Of a stretch of DNA of 34,017 bases, positions 15,983-24,873 are shown piece after piece. The notes below the pieces were generated by a model. It was not told the DNA's origin and did no database searches. It saw only the letters and a program-made list of their open reading frames with translations. Within the stretch, counting starts at the first letter, position 1; each line of letters opens with the position of its first letter. The position numbers and the translations under genes were made by a program. Source of the DNA: an uncultured Thermotogae bacterium (GTDB taxonomy: Bacteria; Thermotogota; Thermotogae; Mesoaciditogales; Mesoaciditogaceae); assembly GCA_913056255.1 (NCBI GenBank), contig CAJXLN010000017.1:1-34017 (forward strand), given 5' to 3'.

Positions 15983-16067
15983 CTTATTTACAAAACTCAC
16001 CAAAAAAACGATGAATTCTGAAGGTAGCCTTTCTTCTACCTGTTAAGCGATCAAACGTAACGTCTCC
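15983..16067 (-). repeat. Leader element upstream of rpe (copy 2 of 2)
   Basis: Second copy of the element before birA. The 26 core bases (16019-16044, read on the minus strand) are identical, including the AGGTAG/CTACCT hairpin. The flanks differ mainly by transitions plus a 2-base indel. As in copy 1, it ends in TTTTGTAAATAAG a few bases before the start of the downstream gene. Upstream, GGAG is present, but the start codon seen in copy 1 is ACG here. Confidence 0.7.
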
Positions 16068-16115
16068 ATATTCCCCCATTTGTCTTTCGTCGTTTTTGTC
16101 CGTGAAGCGTTCTTA

Positions 16116-16988
16116 TCAGTTTAGATCGTTGGACGTTCTCACTTCTTTGAGTATTTCCAAATAGCTTTTGTAACGACTTTTCGGAATCTTTCCGGATTTA
16201 ACGAGCTCTTTAACATAACATCCTGGCTCGGCATCGTGAACACAATCGTCAAAGGCACACATCATCGACGCCGACCTTATTTCTGGAAATAACTCTTGAA
16301 CTTCCGATGGGGTGCTTTCCTTAAAATCAACGGTGATGAAACCCGGCGTATCCACGACGAATCCACCTTCTTCCAATTCCAAAAGAGATGCCGATGATGT
16401 TGTATGACGTCCCATATTGGTGGCTTTGGAAATTCTTCCCGTTCTAAGATTCGAGCTGGATATCGTGTTGAGTAAAGACGACTTTCCCACACCCGAAGGT
16501 CCTGCAAACACCGCTATGCGTCCTTTCAGTTTTCCCTTGAGTTCTTCAATTCCTTCGCCTGTTACTGTGCTCGTGAAAACTGTTACGTAAGGCGAATAAA
16601 CTCTCTTGAAACTTTTTATTTTTTCATCGGATGTTATGTCCAATTTATTCAGAACAAGTACGATCTCTACTTTTGAGAGTGCAACAGCAGCTATAATTCT
16701 ATCTATTGTTGAATACTGGACATCTGGACTGGATACGGAAACGACCACCACAACTGTATCGATATTTGCAACTCTTGGCTTTTTAAGTGTTATAGTCCTT
16801 GGAAATATGGACTCTATCCTTCCACGATCGCCAACGATCATGTATTCAACGTGATCTCCGACCATTGGCTTCGTTTTCGAAAGTTTGAACCTTCCTCTCA
16901 ACGTACAAAGGGTTTCCAAGTCTTTCCTGTCATCCTTCACGATCGCAAAATTCGAGTGAAAACTTATAATTCTGCCAGTTGTCGTCAA
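16116..16988 (-). CDS. rsgA: Ribosome small-subunit-dependent GTPase A
   Basis: Late 30S-subunit maturation GTPase. The 290-residue protein has an N-terminal OB-fold (~1-70). A circularly permuted GTPase domain follows, with G4 NKLD (114-117) before the P-loop GPSGVGKSS (163-171) and G3 DTPGF (213-217). The C-terminal zinc site uses C244, C249, H251 and C257. The TTG start overlaps the rlmN stop and follows AAGGAG. About 110 bases containing the leader repeat separate it from rpe. Confidence 0.95.
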   Translation of the reverse strand: MTTTGRIISFHSNFAIVKDDRKDLETLCTLRGRFKLSKTKPMVGDHVEYMIVGDRGRIESIFPRTITLKKPRVANIDTVVVVVSVSSPDVQYSTIDRIIAAVALSKVEIVLVLNKLDITSDEKIKSFKRVYSPYVTVFTSTVTGEGIEELKGKLKGRIAVFAGPSGVGKSSLLNTISSSNLRTGRISKATNMGRHTTSSASLLELEEGGFVVDTPGFITVDFKESTPSEVQELFPEIRSASMMCAFDDCVHDAEPGCYVKELVKSGKIPKSRYKSYLEILKEVRTSNDLN

Positions 16989-18010
16989 AGGATTCTCCTT
17001 CTAAGTTGTCCACATGCTGCATCTATGTCAGAGCCTTTTTCCACTCTTATGACTGCTTCAAGGCCGTGCGCTTTCAGAAATTCTTCGAATTGCCTTGCCT
17101 TATCGGCTGGAGTGCGCTTGAATTTGCTGCCAGTTTCATTGTACGCTATGAGATTCACATTACAATTTATATCTTCAAGGATTTCAACGAGTTTCATGGC
17201 ATCTTTAAGCGAATCGTTAAAACCATCAAAAAGTATGTATTCAAATGTCACACGCCGCTTCTTGATACTCTGGTATTCCTTTACAGCGTTGAGAAGAACA
17301 GATAACGGATAACGTTGGTTAATTGGCATTATTCGGGAACGCTTTTCATCATCAGGAGCGTGAAGTGAAATGGAAAGGATTACATCCAAAGGCTCGTTAG
17401 ATAGTCTCTTTATACCTTCTACAACACCAGCTGTCGATATGGATATTCGTCGTTGGCTGATTTTTAAAGCTTTTGAATCCACCATAACACGAATTGCACG
17501 CATAACTTCGTCGTAGTTGAGCATAGGCTCTCCCATACCCATGAAAACCACGTTACCAATTCGCTCGTTTTCCGCTTTCTCCATACCGAGGATCTGGGCA
17601 AGTATCTCACCTGAAGTCAAATTTCTCACAAATCCGGATTTTCCAGTTGCACAGAATTCACATCCAAGAGCACATCCAACCTGAGATGATACACATGCAC
17701 TTGTGCGGCCCGGATATCGTAACAGAACGGATTCCACTGTACTTTTATCATCGTATTTCCACAGGAATTTCACCGTTCCATCTTTCGATCGGGCAGTTGT
17801 TACAAGTTCTGGAAACCTCACTTCCAAATGCCGTGAGAGATTTTCACGCAATTTTTTGGATAAATTCGTCATAACAGAAAAACTCGAAACCTTTTTCTTG
17901 TATATCCAATCGAAGATCTGTGTTGCGCGGTATGGTTCGATCTTTTCACGTTTGAGCTTTTCGTACAAACTATTGTAATCGTAGTCGAGCACGTTTTCCA
18001 AAATTTTCAC
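16985..18010 (-). CDS. rlmN: Dual-specificity RNA methyltransferase RlmN
   Basis: Radical-SAM enzyme that methylates C2 of A2503 in 23S rRNA and A37 of certain tRNAs. The 341-residue sequence carries the [4Fe-4S] motif CALGCEFC (C113, C117, C120), GEPMLNYDEV, SISLHAPDDEKRSRIMPIN, and a C-terminal VRVEKGSDIDAACGQL containing the second catalytic cysteine. Both methyl-carrying cysteines therefore appear present. The GTG start overlaps the rsmB stop. It sits between rsmB and rsgA as in Bacillus. Confidence 0.95.
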   Translation of the reverse strand: MKILENVLDYDYNSLYEKLKREKIEPYRATQIFDWIYKKKVSSFSVMTNLSKKLRENLSRHLEVRFPELVTTARSKDGTVKFLWKYDDKSTVESVLLRYPGRTSACVSSQVGCALGCEFCATGKSGFVRNLTSGEILAQILGMEKAENERIGNVVFMGMGEPMLNYDEVMRAIRVMVDSKALKISQRRISISTAGVVEGIKRLSNEPLDVILSISLHAPDDEKRSRIMPINQRYPLSVLLNAVKEYQSIKKRRVTFEYILFDGFNDSLKDAMKLVEILEDINCNVNLIAYNETGSKFKRTPADKARQFEEFLKAHGLEAVIRVEKGSDIDAACGQLRRRIL

Positions 18011-19242
18011 AACCTTTTGATCTTTGATATGTAAAAGCCTTCCATATATCTTAAAAGTTGTACACCAAGACCATTAAAAGTAAATGGAAACTTTTCATCA
18101 AATGGATCGATGGCTACTGCATCTTCATGTCGAGATAAAAAATCAAAGATCACATCATCTGTTTCAGCTTTGGTAACGGTACAAACAGAATAAATCAATT
18201 CTCCATGAGGTTTGATCACATTCCACGATTTCTCGAGCATTTGCAATTGAAGTTCGGCTTTTTTCTCAACATCCTTCTTATTTATCCTTAACAGAAGATC
18301 CGGATGCTTTCCAAGAGTGCCAAGAGCCGTGCACGGCGCATCTATAAGCACTTTATCGAATTTAGCGTCTAATTTCTCTGTGTCATATTTTAACACATCG
18401 AAACTCATCATTTTTTCTGGGAACAAAGCAAGTCTTTGGAAATTCGATTTCGCCACCAAGATCTTTGCACGATTCACATCGTTGTAAAATACCCTTGCAT
18501 TTCGTTCAATTTGGACAATGTGAGAAGTCTTCGTTCCAACACCTCCACACGCATCCAATATCTTTTCACCTGGTTTTGGGGATACAGAAATTCCCACAAG
18601 TTGAGAGGATTCATCTTGGAAGGTGAAATCTCCGCTTTTGAAAGAATAGTTTTCAAGATCTGCTCCATTTTTGCAAAGCACTCCCCAAGGCGAATAATTC
18701 ATGGGATAACACTCAACAAAAGAAGACAATTCATCCAACAATTCATTTCTTTCTATTTTAACTGCTCTTAAAGAAAGTTCGTGGCCTTTTGATTTATCGA
18801 GAAAAGTGCTCATATCTTTGCCAAGGTCTTTTGTGAGCATCGTGTAAAGCCAATTTGGCAGAGAATGACTCAGTTCTATCTTGTCAGTGGATGTTGAAAT
18901 CTTTCTAAGTACCGCATTAACGAGACCTTTTAGTTTCTTTGGCGTTATCTCGGTGTACTCGTTAACGACGGCATAGGCTGGAGTGTGTGTGTCCATGATC
19001 TCGTAGACACCGAGCCTCAGTACGTTACGCACATTTCGGGGAGTTTTTCTCGGTTCTTTCAAAAACCTATCCACTTCTCTGTCAATTGCAAATAGAAATC
19101 TAAGAGTTCCGTAAACTATCTTTCTAACAAAATCACGATCCATTTTGTCAAGTGGATCGGTGAGTTTCCAAAGATCTTTGGATATGAAAGAGTGCACAAC
19201 AGCCTCTTCCAGTATTTTCAGGGCAATACTTCGAGGATTCAT
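18007..19242 (-). CDS. rsmB: 16S rRNA (cytosine-967-C5)-methyltransferase
   Basis: A 411-residue RsmB-type enzyme. The N-terminal NusB-like helical domain is at about 1-140 (KIVYGTLRFLFAIDREVDRF, RLGVYEIMDTHTPAYAVVNE). The SAM-dependent methyltransferase domain includes QDESSQLVG, LDACGGVGTKT, the DAPCTALGTLGKHPDLL motif IV and YSVCTVTKAETD, carrying the two conserved cysteines of C5 methyltransferases. ATG at 19242 overlaps the stop of the upstream zinc peptidase, and its own stop overlaps rlmN, indicating tight coupling. Confidence 0.93.
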   Translation of the reverse strand: MNPRSIALKILEEAVVHSFISKDLWKLTDPLDKMDRDFVRKIVYGTLRFLFAIDREVDRFLKEPRKTPRNVRNVLRLGVYEIMDTHTPAYAVVNEYTEITPKKLKGLVNAVLRKISTSTDKIELSHSLPNWLYTMLTKDLGKDMSTFLDKSKGHELSLRAVKIERNELLDELSSFVECYPMNYSPWGVLCKNGADLENYSFKSGDFTFQDESSQLVGISVSPKPGEKILDACGGVGTKTSHIVQIERNARVFYNDVNRAKILVAKSNFQRLALFPEKMMSFDVLKYDTEKLDAKFDKVLIDAPCTALGTLGKHPDLLLRINKKDVEKKAELQLQMLEKSWNVIKPHGELIYSVCTVTKAETDDVIFDFLSRHEDAVAIDPFDEKFPFTFNGLGVQLLRYMEGFYISKIKRL

Positions 19243-19937
19243 TGATTGTTAACGTATCCCGAAATGAGTATCATTCTGAGTAGCTGCAAAGCAGCCATGG
19301 CAACACTTGCCACATAAGTTAGGGCAGCAGCATTGAGAACTTTTTTAGCCATGGTAACTTCTCCATCGTTCATGATCACGACATTTTTAAGCATCTTCAA
19401 AGCCCTGTGAGAAGCATCCAACTCGACCGGTAAAGTTACAAGAGTGAAGAGTACAAAGAAACTGAACAAAACTATTCCGATTTTGAGCAGAAAACCGTTG
19501 TAGAAAATAAGACCCATGAAGAAGATCACCCATGAAAGTCCTGACCCTATGTTAGCAGTTGGCACTATGGCATCTCTAAGTACGAGTGGAACGTAATGAT
19601 TTGCATGTTGGATGGCATGACCGGTTTCATGTGCCACAACTCCAAGTGATGCAACAGAATTGCTGTTGTAAGTGGCATCCGAAAGTCGAATTACCCTTGT
19701 CTTTGGATCGTAATGATCGGTCAATTTTCCGGGAACCCTTTCGACTTTGACATCAAACAATCCATTGGCATCGAGGAGCATTCTCGCAAGTTTAGCACCA
19801 CTCAGGTTGGTCGATGATCTTACGCGAGAATATTTATTAAATGTCGTGGACACCTTAGTTTGTGCCCAGATGGCAAGTATAACTGCAGGTATGAGAACAA
19901 GCATCGTCGGATCGAAAAACCAAAACGGAAATAACAT
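19239..19937 (-). CDS. YugP-like zinc-dependent membrane protease
   Basis: A 232-residue membrane protein with the zinc motif VVAHETGHAIQH (H103, E104, H107). An N-terminal transmembrane helix precedes it and several hydrophobic segments follow (about 130-170 and 210-230). The pattern matches the neutral zinc metallopeptidase family 2 exemplified by Bacillus YugP, whose substrate is not known. The ATG at 19937 is chosen because GGAGGTG stands seven to ten bases before it; the frame extends upstream to 20009 but without a site. It heads the rsmB-rlmN-rsgA-rpe operon. Confidence 0.85.
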   Translation of the reverse strand: MLFPFWFFDPTMLVLIPAVILAIWAQTKVSTTFNKYSRVRSSTNLSGAKLARMLLDANGLFDVKVERVPGKLTDHYDPKTRVIRLSDATYNSNSVASLGVVAHETGHAIQHANHYVPLVLRDAIVPTANIGSGLSWVIFFMGLIFYNGFLLKIGIVLFSFFVLFTLVTLPVELDASHRALKMLKNVVIMNDGEVTMAKKVLNAAALTYVASVAMAALQLLRMILISGYVNNQ

Positions 19938-20134
19938 ATAAAGCACCTCCACCACAATTTTACCACGATTTTCAAATATCTTGACTCTGCCGAGACTGAA
20001 AAAGTTCAAAAGCCTTTTCCAACTGATTCTTGCAAAGATGTAGCATTTTTTTGCTCTTGAGCGAAGAATTATTCAAAAGTGATAGAATAATGTCGGAGAA
20101 ACTTTAAATGTTGTAATCATTTTGAGGTGTTTTT
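19938..20134. promoter_or_regulatory. Divergent promoter region between the protease and HhH-DUF2087 genes
   Basis: Rightward: an extended -10, TGATAGAAT, with the hexamer at 20083-20088, and GAGGTG before the ATG at 20135. Leftward: TGGTAAAAT, another extended -10 read on the minus strand, about 30 bases before the protease ATG. Neither has a clear -35 box. A GCTC-TT-GAGC palindrome lies at about 20053-20062. Confidence 0.4.
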
Positions 20135-20689
20135 ATGTCTAAAGCCGAGCTTGTAAAGCTTTTCAAAGAGATGGCGATGGCAGAGATGTTTATAGGGAAC
20201 AGTCCTTTCAAATCGAGGACATATCTTTTTGCAGCCGAAAGTGTTGAAAAGTACGGTTTGAAGGTCGAAATTCTGGAAAATATCAGAGGAATAGGAAAAG
20301 CGATATTGAATAAAACATCTGAATACCTCAAAATGGGAAAGATCAAAAAACACGATTATCTAATGGAACTGATACCACGTAAATACAGCGAATTGTTGAC
20401 GATTGAAAATGCAAGAGCGTTGGGAAAAGAGTGGAAGTCGATCGTCATAAAGCGTTTCTTCAATGAAGACGGGACCTTGAAATCATTGCCTTCAAAACAT
20501 TCGTTAAGATTCTACGTTCTAAAACATATAGCATCGTATTTCAAACGAAATCGTGTTTACACGGAAATGGAAGTCAATGAAATATTGTCAAATATTCACG
20601 AGGATAACGTCGCTTTGAGGCGCTATTTGATAGATTATGGATTTCTAAAACGAACTAAAGATGGTTCCGAATACAGAAGGGGAGATTGA
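20135..20689 (+). CDS. Helix-hairpin-helix/DUF2087 fusion protein
   Basis: A 184-residue protein of two recognisable parts. Residues ~1-75 resemble the N-terminal helix-hairpin-helix domain of family X DNA polymerases (FKSRTYLFAAESVEKYG, then LENIRGIGKAILNKTSEYL with GIGK at 52-55), which binds DNA backbones. Residues ~115-182 match DUF2087 (RVYTEMEVNEILSNIHED, LRRYLIDYGFLKR, GSEYRR), a small winged-helix-like domain often attached to regulators. I do not recall this pairing as standard. It lies directly before recN, with the ATG of recN immediately after its stop, hinting at a DNA-repair or regulatory role. Function unknown. Confidence 0.7.
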   Translation: MSKAELVKLFKEMAMAEMFIGNSPFKSRTYLFAAESVEKYGLKVEILENIRGIGKAILNKTSEYLKMGKIKKHDYLMELIPRKYSELLTIENARALGKEWKSIVIKRFFNEDGTLKSLPSKHSLRFYVLKHIASYFKRNRVYTEMEVNEILSNIHEDNVALRRYLIDYGFLKRTKDGSEYRRGD

Positions 20690-22243
20690 ATGCTTGCGGA
20701 GATTCATTCAAAAGGATTTGCTTTGTTTGATGATATAGATGTGGAATTTTCAATCGGCATGAACGTCGTAACCGGTGAAACGGGAGCTGGAAAGTCTCTT
20801 TTCCTTTCCGTGTTGAAGGTTTTAACGGGAGAAAGGCCACCTTTTGTTAAAGGAAAAAGTGAAGTGGAAGCACTGTTTTTTGAATCAAACGGGAAAGAAA
20901 TCGTTGTGAGCTTGAAGATCTCACCATCTCGTATGACCGCTCGAATGAACGGTTCTATAGTTACTCTCGCACAGCTCAGAGAACGTGTGAATTCTCTAAT
21001 GACGATCCATGCACAAGGCACTGCTGGTATTCTGAGAAATCCTAAAATGCATGCACGCTTTGTCGATCTTTTCAAACCATCAATACCATCGAATTTGGAC
21101 AGATATCGAAAGTTGTATCATGAGTATCTCGGAATCAAAAGAGCATTTGATGCAAGTGATGTAAATACTGAAGATGTTGATGAAGAGATAAAAGATCTCG
21201 AGAGAGAAGCAGAAAAGATAGAAACCATTCTTCCGAGTGAAGAAGAATATGAGAGTATGGTTTCTGAGTACAAGAAGCTTCTGAAAGCACGTGACGTCAT
21301 AAGAACTGCCAAGGAAATCAATTACATCATCTCCGAAGAAGGTGGCTTGGAAGACATTTTCCAGGTTTTGGCGAAAAAGCTAAGAGAGTTGAAAACGATC
21401 GATAGTAAGGCTCAAAGTTTTCTTGATTTTGTAGAGCCTCTGGAAGAAGATGTACATAGCTTATCGAGAGATGTTGAAAGATACGCGGATTCTCAAGAAA
21501 TAGACGAGGAGAAACTCGAAAAACTTGAGGATATGATAACTGACATAGAACGAATAAAAAGGCGTTATGGCCCTACTTTTGACGATGTTAAAGAAAAATT
21601 GAAGGCTATTCATGAACGAATAGCCAAATTGCGCAAAGTTTCAAATTCCTTGAAAAAGTCCAGCTTACGTCTTAAAGAATTGAAAGATGAGATGTGGCCT
21701 CTGGCATTGAAAATAAAAAAGGCACGTTCCATATCAGCAAATGAGCTTTTGAAACGAACGGAAGAAAATCTTCGTGATCTTGGAATGCCAAATACTCTAA
21801 TCTCTTTTTCACAGCATGATACCGACTTCACAGAAAATGGAATTGACCAGCTGGAATTCATTGGACGGCTAAATCCTGGCACTCCAGAAATGCCAATATC
21901 GGAGATCGCATCTGGCGGAGAAATTTCTCGGATCTATCTCGCATTGGAAGCCGCCCTTGGCGAAAAATTGCCAATTTCAACTCTTGTTTTTGACGAAGTC
22001 GAAACTGGTGTGGGTGCAAGAACCGCTGACGTTCTGGCTCAGAAGTTGAAGGAAATATCCAAATCCACCCAACTTATAGTCATAACTCACATGCCACAGA
22101 TAGCGGCTATGGCAGATAAACATTTCAAAGTGGAGAAACGGATAGACAATGGAAAAACGATCTCATCCGTGATCGAGCTTGGAAGCGATACAAGAAAAAA
22201 AGAGATAAGCGCTATGTTTGGGAAAATCCCGAAAGGAGTATGA
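20690..22243 (+). CDS. recN: DNA repair protein RecN
   Basis: SMC-like ATPase that acts early in double-strand-break repair. The 517-residue protein is slightly shorter than the usual ~550. It has Walker A GETGAGKS (29-36), a central coiled coil from about 150 to 350 (EEIKDLEREAEKIETILPSE, LKKSSLRLKELKDEMW), an ABC signature ISEIASGGEISRIYLAL, and Walker B VFDEVETGVGARTA. The ATG follows the previous stop directly, with GGGGAG five bases upstream, so it is co-transcribed with the HhH-DUF2087 gene. Confidence 0.93.
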   Translation: MLAEIHSKGFALFDDIDVEFSIGMNVVTGETGAGKSLFLSVLKVLTGERPPFVKGKSEVEALFFESNGKEIVVSLKISPSRMTARMNGSIVTLAQLRERVNSLMTIHAQGTAGILRNPKMHARFVDLFKPSIPSNLDRYRKLYHEYLGIKRAFDASDVNTEDVDEEIKDLEREAEKIETILPSEEEYESMVSEYKKLLKARDVIRTAKEINYIISEEGGLEDIFQVLAKKLRELKTIDSKAQSFLDFVEPLEEDVHSLSRDVERYADSQEIDEEKLEKLEDMITDIERIKRRYGPTFDDVKEKLKAIHERIAKLRKVSNSLKKSSLRLKELKDEMWPLALKIKKARSISANELLKRTEENLRDLGMPNTLISFSQHDTDFTENGIDQLEFIGRLNPGTPEMPISEIASGGEISRIYLALEAALGEKLPISTLVFDEVETGVGARTADVLAQKLKEISKSTQLIVITHMPQIAAMADKHFKVEKRIDNGKTISSVIELGSDTRKKEISAMFGKIPKGV

Positions 22244-22369
22244 AATTCGAATATCACACTGTGTATTAATAGTGTGTAGCTTTGAATGATAACGTAATTG
22301 GCGTGAAGATTAAGGACTTAATCCAAAAGACATGATAAAATATCGAAAGGCTCATTTAGCATTTTCAAG
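22244..22369. other. Convergent intergenic space, recN and metH operon
   Basis: No gene. There are two small inverted repeats: CACACT/AGTGTG around a 10-base loop near 22255-22276, and GATTAAG-GA-CTTAATC at 22308-22323. Neither is followed by a good T-run, so no clear terminator is visible for either side. Confidence 0.4.
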
Positions 22370-22555
22370 TCATTGAACACATAATTCTACAATCTGTCCG
22401 TGCGCGTACCATGAATTGGCCATAAGCGTGTATCCTTCGCGGCTACCGCCTTGGTTGCAGAAGTGGGAAAAACATTGCACATTGTGCAATCCCACTCCCA
22501 CTGGCACTCCAAGCATGGTCGTAAGGGATAAGCTCCAAATTGTGGCTTTTCTCAT
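22370..22555 (-). CDS. Small hypothetical protein coupled to metH
   Basis: A 61-residue frame whose ATG overlaps the metH stop as ATGA. It begins with two basic residues and a hydrophobic segment (MRKATIWSLSLTTMLGVPVG), followed by CFSHFC and a polar end (YAHGQIVELCVQ). I recognise no family. The overlap and reasonable composition argue for a real gene. Against that, the middle of the frame is an elaborate palindrome in RNA terms: AGTGGG/CCCACT (22462-22467 and 22491-22496) around a perfect ATTGCACA-T-TGTGCAAT (22474-22490). It could instead be a structured 3' untranslated region of the methionine operon. Confidence 0.45.
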   Translation of the reverse strand: MRKATIWSLSLTTMLGVPVGVGLHNVQCFSHFCNQGGSREGYTLMANSWYAHGQIVELCVQ

Positions 22556-24873
22556 CCACGAGTTCGATTCTTTACGATCTCAAGATATTTCAAAGCGTCC
22601 GTGGCACTTTTTGCATAGAAATCTGCTCCAAGTTCTTTAGTCAAAGATTCGTTCAAAGAAGCGCCTCCCGCGATCACAGCCAATGAGATCTTTCGTCTTT
22701 TGAGCTCATCTGTTACTTCCCTTATCTTCGGGGCAGTCGTCGTCATCATCGCAGAAAGCCCCAACATGAGTGGATTTTCCCTCTCAATGGCATCGACGAT
22801 TTTCTCAGTTGGAGCGTCTCTTCCCAAATCGACCACATCGTAACCTGCACTCCTAACAATGGTTACCACTATGTTTTTTCCTATATCATGAACATCTCCT
22901 TTTACAGTTGCGATAACAAACTTGCCAGAGTTTCTCTTTTGAGTGAACAACGATTGCACTCTTTTAAAGATCTTTTGTGCCGTTTGAGCTGAAAGTATGA
23001 GTTGTGGCAAGAATATTTTCGAGCTGTCATACATTCTTCCTATTTCATCCATTGCAGGTTTGAGATAATTTTCTATAACACTTAAAGGCGATTCTTTTTT
23101 CAAAATCTCATCTACTTCATCGATAAGACCTTTTTCATCCCCAGAAAGCATCAAATTTGCGAGTTCGTTAGAAGATCCACTTTCTCCATGGAATTCGATC
23201 GTTTTTCCATTCAGTATTAGAGAAGAACGCGAAATTCTCATCACAACCTCGTCTAAGGGATTGAGTATAGCGGCATTCAAACCATTGGATATTGCCATAG
23301 ATAAGAATGAAGCGTTAATATAAGATCTGTCCGGCATACCAAAAGATATGTTGGAAAGTCCCACCACACTTTTCAACCCCATATCGTTGAGATAAGCTAT
23401 GGTTTTTAAGGTATCTTGAGGCGGCGATCCAGCCCCCACGGCGAGAATTATGGGATCGAATACAAGTCGCTCTTCTGAAAGCCCATATTTTTTGGCGATC
23501 TCCAAACCCTTCTTCACCGCTTTTTTTCTATCCTCAAAGGAGCTCGGTACGTGTTTTTCCATGGCCAAAACGACAAGAAGTCCACCGTACTTTTTTACCA
23601 ATTCGATCTTCGTTCTCATTTCCTTTTCTTCCACGCGCGTTGAATTAACAATAGGCCGTCCAGGGTATTTTTTAAGCACCTCTTCGAGAGCCTCAAGGTA
23701 TTGAATATCAATCGAGATCGGTGTGGCGACTTTGTAAGCGATCGAATTAATGGCTTTACTCATGAAATCTACCGGAACGAATTGCTCAAGTCCGAAGTTC
23801 ACATCCAACGCGTTGGCTTGAGCGTTTTTCTGTTTTATGGCAATTTTCAGGATTTTATCCATGTCAGAATTTCTCATCGATTCCTGAAGTTTTTTTCTTC
23901 CTGCAGGATTTATCCTTTCACCAATTGCTATGAATTCTCCAAAATCCACGACTTTTGAAGGTGAAGAAAATGCGAAGAATTTCTTAGTTCCTTCTTCCAC
24001 TGGGGCTCTTTTGCCAATCTTTTTGGATATCATGGCAGTGTATTCTGGACTTGATCCACAGCAAGAACCTATTATGTTGGCCTTAGATTCCCAGAACGAA
24101 TCCATATGAAAGGCAAAATCATGCGGCCCCACCGGATACTTCACATTTCCCTGGTGGAGCAGTGGAATGCCCGCATCTGGCTCAACAATGAGCAGTTTTT
24201 CAGAGTATTTGGACATTTCTTCGAAAATCGGCAACATCTCTTGAGGTCCAAGTGAACAATTCGTTCCTATTGCGTCCACATCTAAATCGTTGAAGGTTAA
24301 AGCGAAATTCATCGGATCGGTTCCCGTGAGGGATCTGGCATCCTCATCGAAGGTCATATTGGCAATGAGAAAGATCTTCGCCGAAAGATCTCGGACTGCA
24401 AGAACAGCGGCTTTCAGTTCGAGTATATCGGTGAACGTCTCAAATATGATCGCATCTACCCCTGAACTCAGCAGAATCGAAGCTGTTCTTCTAAAAGCTT
24501 CGAAGTAATCATCAAACGACATCTCACCGATTGGATACGGAAGTTCGCCTGTTGGGCCTATATCTCCAAAGACGAGAGCCCCGTTTGATGCGCTTTTCGC
24601 TATGTCAACAGCTTGTTTTACTATTTCATCGTGATGGGCCTCCAATCCAAACTTTGCCAATTTTATCGGATTTGCGCCAAAGGTGCAAGTAAGAATAGCA
24701 TTTGCTCCAGCCGCGACGTAATCGGCGTGAATTTTTTTGACCACATTTGGCGATTCCAACACCACACGTTCAGGAACTTCAGAATATCCTCTCTTTGCGA
24801 GTTCTGTTCCGTAAGCACCATCAAGGATAAGAACTCTTTCCTTCAAGATCTCTTTTAATTCTGTTCTTTTCAA
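22552..24873 (-). CDS. metH: Cobalamin-dependent methionine synthase lacking the activation domain
   Basis: Methylates homocysteine using methyl-tetrahydrofolate via methylcobalamin. The 773-residue protein has a homocysteine/zinc domain (~1-290; GAYGTELAKRG, GTNCSLGP and GSCCGSS supply the zinc cysteines). A pterin-binding TIM barrel follows (~315-560; IGERINPAGRKK, LDVNFG, NSTR), then a helical cap and the B12 domain with DVHDIG (660-665, His662 the lower cobalt ligand). It stops after the B12 domain, without the C-terminal S-adenosylmethionine-binding activation domain of E. coli MetH; that function is in the neighbouring gene. The TTG start overlaps the preceding stop as TTGA. Confidence 0.95.
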   Translation of the reverse strand: MKRTELKEILKERVLILDGAYGTELAKRGYSEVPERVVLESPNVVKKIHADYVAAGANAILTCTFGANPIKLAKFGLEAHHDEIVKQAVDIAKSASNGALVFGDIGPTGELPYPIGEMSFDDYFEAFRRTASILLSSGVDAIIFETFTDILELKAAVLAVRDLSAKIFLIANMTFDEDARSLTGTDPMNFALTFNDLDVDAIGTNCSLGPQEMLPIFEEMSKYSEKLLIVEPDAGIPLLHQGNVKYPVGPHDFAFHMDSFWESKANIIGSCCGSSPEYTAMISKKIGKRAPVEEGTKKFFAFSSPSKVVDFGEFIAIGERINPAGRKKLQESMRNSDMDKILKIAIKQKNAQANALDVNFGLEQFVPVDFMSKAINSIAYKVATPISIDIQYLEALEEVLKKYPGRPIVNSTRVEEKEMRTKIELVKKYGGLLVVLAMEKHVPSSFEDRKKAVKKGLEIAKKYGLSEERLVFDPIILAVGAGSPPQDTLKTIAYLNDMGLKSVVGLSNISFGMPDRSYINASFLSMAISNGLNAAILNPLDEVVMRISRSSLILNGKTIEFHGESGSSNELANLMLSGDEKGLIDEVDEILKKESPLSVIENYLKPAMDEIGRMYDSSKIFLPQLILSAQTAQKIFKRVQSLFTQKRNSGKFVIATVKGDVHDIGKNIVVTIVRSAGYDVVDLGRDAPTEKIVDAIERENPLMLGLSAMMTTTAPKIREVTDELKRRKISLAVIAGGASLNESLTKELGADFYAKSATDALKYLEIVKNRTRG

